DNA from: Herbinix sp.
Lineage (GTDB): Bacteria > Bacillota > Clostridia > Lachnospirales > Lachnospiraceae
Length of the DNA: 64,000 nucleotides
Assembly (NCBI GenBank): GCA_029256105.1
Contig: JAQSYO010000005.1
Span: 124,001-188,000, forward strand
Direction of reading: 5' to 3'
Under the pieces are notes generated by a model. The model ran no database searches and was not told the origin of the DNA. It saw only the letters and a list, made by a program, of their open reading frames with translations. Below, piece by piece: positions 61,778 to 64,000 of the stretch. A program made the translations under genes and the position numbers. Within the stretch, counting starts at the first letter, position 1. Each line of letters starts with the position of its first letter.

Positions 61778-63610
61778 ATGATATGGTTTAAAAATTTAAA
61801 AATATCAATAAAGTTAATATTAGGATTCCTTATAGTTGCGGCAATATCTGTAATAGTAGGTGCAGTAGGATTGATAGGTATACGAAGTATAAGCACTGCG
61901 GACAAGCTGTTATATGAACAGAACACGTTGGGCTTGGAATACTCTGGTGATGCGGCTAGTAATTTTCAACGTTTAAGATATAATGCTCTTAAGTTAATTG
62001 TAGTACAATCTGAAGTAGATAGTGAAGAAGAGGTAGTCAAAATAGAGGAATTATGTACAAAAATTAATGAATTATTGGAGGATTATAAAACAACGGTATC
62101 TTCTAAGGAAGCTGATAGTTTGCTAAATCAGATTAATTCAGAATGGGATGAATATGAGGATTACATAAAAAAGGTTCTTCAACTGGTTGAAGCCAATCAA
62201 TTTTCAGAGGCAAAGGAGGTAGTCTTTGTAGATGCAGATGAATCTGGCACCAACTTAAGGGAAGATTTAGTTAAGCTAATGGAAATGAATGCGACTGAAG
62301 CAGGTCAAAGAGCTGCCGACAATGATGAAATGGCTGCAAAAGCTACAATAATTATGATAACAGTAATTGTATGTGGAGTGGCAATATCCATAATACTTGG
62401 CTTATATATAGCAAATGTAATAGGTAAACCTGTTATCAAAATGGTACAAATTGCTGACAAACTTGCACTTGGTGAAGTAAATGTTAATGTTGAGGTGAAC
62501 AGTAAAGATGAGGTTGGTAAACTTGCTACATCTTTTAATAAAATGATTGATAATATCCGAAAACAAGCAATGGTGGCGGAACAAATTGCGTCAGGAGATC
62601 TTACGGTTGAAGTTACTCTACGGTCTGAAAATGATCTGTTGGGTAAAAAGCTGTATGAAATGGTTCATAATAACAATGAAATTTTAAGTGGAATAGCAAC
62701 TGCTTCAGAACAAGTGGCAGTAGGTGCAAGACAGGTATCAGATTCTAGCATAGCTCTTTCTCAGGGTGCAACGGAACAGGCCAGTTCAGTTGAAGAATTA
62801 ACGGCTTCCCTAGAGGAAATAGCTTCACAAACAGAATTAAATGCAAAGAATGCGAGTCAAGCAAATACATTAGCAGAAAGCGCGAAAGAAAATGCAGTAC
62901 AGGGCAATAACCAGATGAGGGAAATGCTGAAAGCAATGGAAGAAATTAATGAGTCTTCCGCTGATATTTCCAAGGTAATAAAGGTTATTGATGATATCGC
63001 CTTCCAGACCAACATCCTCGCTTTAAATGCAGCAGTCGAAGCTGCTAGAGCTGGACAACATGGAAAAGGTTTCGCAGTAGTTGCGGAAGAAGTCAGAAAT
63101 CTTGCAGCACGCTCCGCTAATGCAGCAAAGGAAACCACAGATATGATTGAGGGTTCCATTAAGAAAGCAGAAGGTGGTACAAGGATTGCGAAAGAAACCG
63201 CGGAAGCATTGAATAAAATCGTGAATGGAGTTGATAAGGTAGCAGCTCTAGTTAATGATATTGCAATTGCATCCAACGAACAATCCATGGGAATTACACA
63301 GATTAATCAAGGAATTATGCAGGTGTCACAGGTTGTCCAGACAAACTCGGCTACATCAGAAGAAAGTGCCTCCGCAAGTGAGGAACTCTCAAGCCAAGCT
63401 GCTCTATTGAAAGAAACAGTTGGTAAATTCAAATTAAAGCAAAACGTAAGGTCTTTTAATCGTTATGATGAGGTAGGCCCAGAAGTATTTAGGATGCTAG
63501 AAAATATGTCAGGTAAGAAAAATCGTCATGCTGATGCAGACGCATATGAAGAAGTTACTGCCTCAAAACATAAAATCGTATTAAGTGATAAAGAGTTCGG
63601 TAAGTATTAA
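61778..63610 (+). CDS. methyl-accepting chemotaxis protein with 4-helix-bundle sensor
   Basis: A 610-residue receptor. TM1 at about 12-34, a helical extracellular sensor of about 150 residues (four-helix-bundle type), TM2 at about 192-214, a HAMP domain ([20 protein letters not shown]), then a long cytoplasmic coiled coil whose hairpin tip includes [20 protein letters not shown] and [16 protein letters not shown]. No C-terminal CheR-docking pentapeptide is visible. ATG 61778 follows ATGGAGGT. The ligand is unknown. Confidence 0.93.
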   Translation: MIWFKNLKISIKLILGFLIVAAISVIVGAVGLIGIRSISTADKLLYEQNTLGLEYSGDAASNFQRLRYNALKLIVVQSEVDSEEEVVKIEELCTKINELLEDYKTTVSSKEADSLLNQINSEWDEYEDYIKKVLQLVEANQFSEAKEVVFVDADESGTNLREDLVKLMEMNATEAGQRAADNDEMAAKATIIMITVIVCGVAISIILGLYIANVIGKPVIKMVQIADKLALGEVNVNVEVNSKDEVGKLATSFNKMIDNIRKQAMVAEQIASGDLTVEVTLRSENDLLGKKLYEMVHNNNEILSGIATASEQVAVGARQVSDSSIALSQGATEQASSVEELTASLEEIASQTELNAKNASQANTLAESAKENAVQGNNQMREMLKAMEEINESSADISKVIKVIDDIAFQTNILALNAAVEAARAGQHGKGFAVVAEEVRNLAARSANAAKETTDMIEGSIKKAEGGTRIAKETAEALNKIVNGVDKVAALVNDIAIASNEQSMGITQINQGIMQVSQVVQTNSATSEESASASEELSSQAALLKETVGKFKLKQNVRSFNRYDEVGPEVFRMLENMSGKKNRHADADAYEEVTASKHKIVLSDKEFGKY

Positions 63611-63623
63611 TTATGAAAAGTTG

Positions 63624-63678
63624 TTGCAAAACAATAGGAATCCCTAGTCTTTAGCATAGAAGCTCTATTGTTTTGCAA
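63624..63678 (+). other. intercistronic hairpin between MCP and cheR
   Basis: TTGCAAAACAATAG (63624-63637) pairs perfectly with CTATTGTTTTGCAA (63665-63678), 14 bp with a 27-nt loop. It lies just before the cheR ribosome site and lacks a U-run, so control of mRNA stability or cheR level is plausible. Confidence 0.7.
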
Positions 63679-63701
63679 TTACTATAAAAGGGGTAGTGCT
63701 T

Positions 63702-64000
63702 GTGATAACAATTACAGATAAAGAATTTAATCAATTATCAGCATACATCAAAGCTAATTATGGTATTTATTTAAAGCAGGAAAAGCAAACCTTAGTAATT
63801 GGCCGACTTCAAAATGTATTAGTACAAAATGGATTTCAGAATTTTTCTCAATATTATGAATATGTTATCTCAGATAAAACTGGAATTGCAGTATCTACGT
63901 TACTCGATAAAATTACAACCAATCATACCTTTTTTATGAGGGAGGCAGATCATTTTAGCTATTTTAAAGACATAGTTCTTCCCTTCTATTCTAATAACTT
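63702..64000 (+). CDS. cheR: CheR methyltransferase, N-terminal part (3' end outside window)
   Basis: The frame starts at GTG 63702 after AAAGGGG and is open to the window edge (about 99 residues). It begins ITDKEFNQLSAYIKANYGIYL and contains LLDKITTNHTFFMREADHF, the well-known CheR N-terminal pattern. The product methylates receptor glutamates. The SAM-binding domain is outside the window. Confidence 0.9.
   Translation, partial: MITITDKEFNQLSAYIKANYGIYLKQEKQTLVIGRLQNVLVQNGFQNFSQYYEYVISDKTGIAVSTLLDKITTNHTFFMREADHFSYFKDIVLPFYSNN

Overview
The window is a low-GC, strictly bacterial chromosome segment from an anaerobic, sporadically saccharolytic member of the Clostridia, most likely a Lachnospiraceae species of the Lachnoclostridium (Clostridium) phytofermentans type. 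This is inferred from the SCIFF peptide with its radical-SAM maturase, the gene order scfB-recJ-apt-relA-MBL-hemZ-hisS, DUF3793, NfeD/flotillin, intracellular GH3 and GH13 enzymes, AGGAGG ribosome sites and frequent TTG/GTG near-starts. No tRNA, rRNA, prophage, insertion sequence or CRISPR array was recognised. Almost every gene is intact; only the first (UbiD-like) and last (CheR) are cut by the window edges.

Layout. 1-4522: a six-gene plus-strand cluster of UbiD, UbiA (MqnP-like prenyltransferase), an SBP/ATPase/permease ABC transporter and UbiX, which looks like late futalosine-type quinone assembly joined to an importer. 4580-12249: DegV lipid-binding protein, a coiled-coil protein of unknown role, adenine deaminase, a three-gene unit (TIM-barrel-like protein, MFS transporter, DUF2804) and a small ACT-like protein. 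12639-24850: a lactate-dehydrogenase-family enzyme with altered active-site residues, MATE exporter, DUF3793, M20 and M42 peptidases, NfeD/flotillin pair, EamA transporter, type-2 argC and a methyltransferase. 24878-34068: HD protein, lipoprotein, GPH sugar symporter, DUF1189 protein, then GH13 oligo-1,6-glucosidase, a YkgJ-type Cys-cluster protein and a GH3 beta-glucosidase. 34148-42405: OhrR/MarR regulator divergent from a nitroreductase, zinc phospholipase-C-like protein, CPBP protease, NlpC/P60-like protein, HAD phosphatase, Ogt, PepF and a 70-aa protein.

42554-47151 (minus strand): a response regulator, ABC ATPase, permease and short histidine kinase forming a peptide-antibiotic-sensing type module, plus a second DegV. 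47385-57876: SCIFF precursor scfA (46 aa), its maturase scfB, then the housekeeping run recJ, apt, relA, MBL hydrolase, hemZ and hisS. 58081-64000: a TetR regulator leading directly into cheY, cheA, cheW, an MCP and cheR, a self-contained chemosensory operon with a near-perfect vegetative promoter.

Non-coding structure is notable. Several intergenic gaps carry short tandem repeats (16 bp x3, 48 bp x2, 8 bp x11, 15 bp x5, 13 bp x2, 19 bp x3), and two of these flank one gene and share the same 8-bp core. Convergent gene pairs are mostly separated by long perfect bidirectional hairpin terminators. The strongest points for follow-up are the UbiD/UbiA/ABC/UbiX cluster, a small helical domain that appears on both the GH13 and the GH3 enzymes, OhrR-type operators beside the nitroreductase, the SCIFF locus, and the TetR-led chemotaxis operon.
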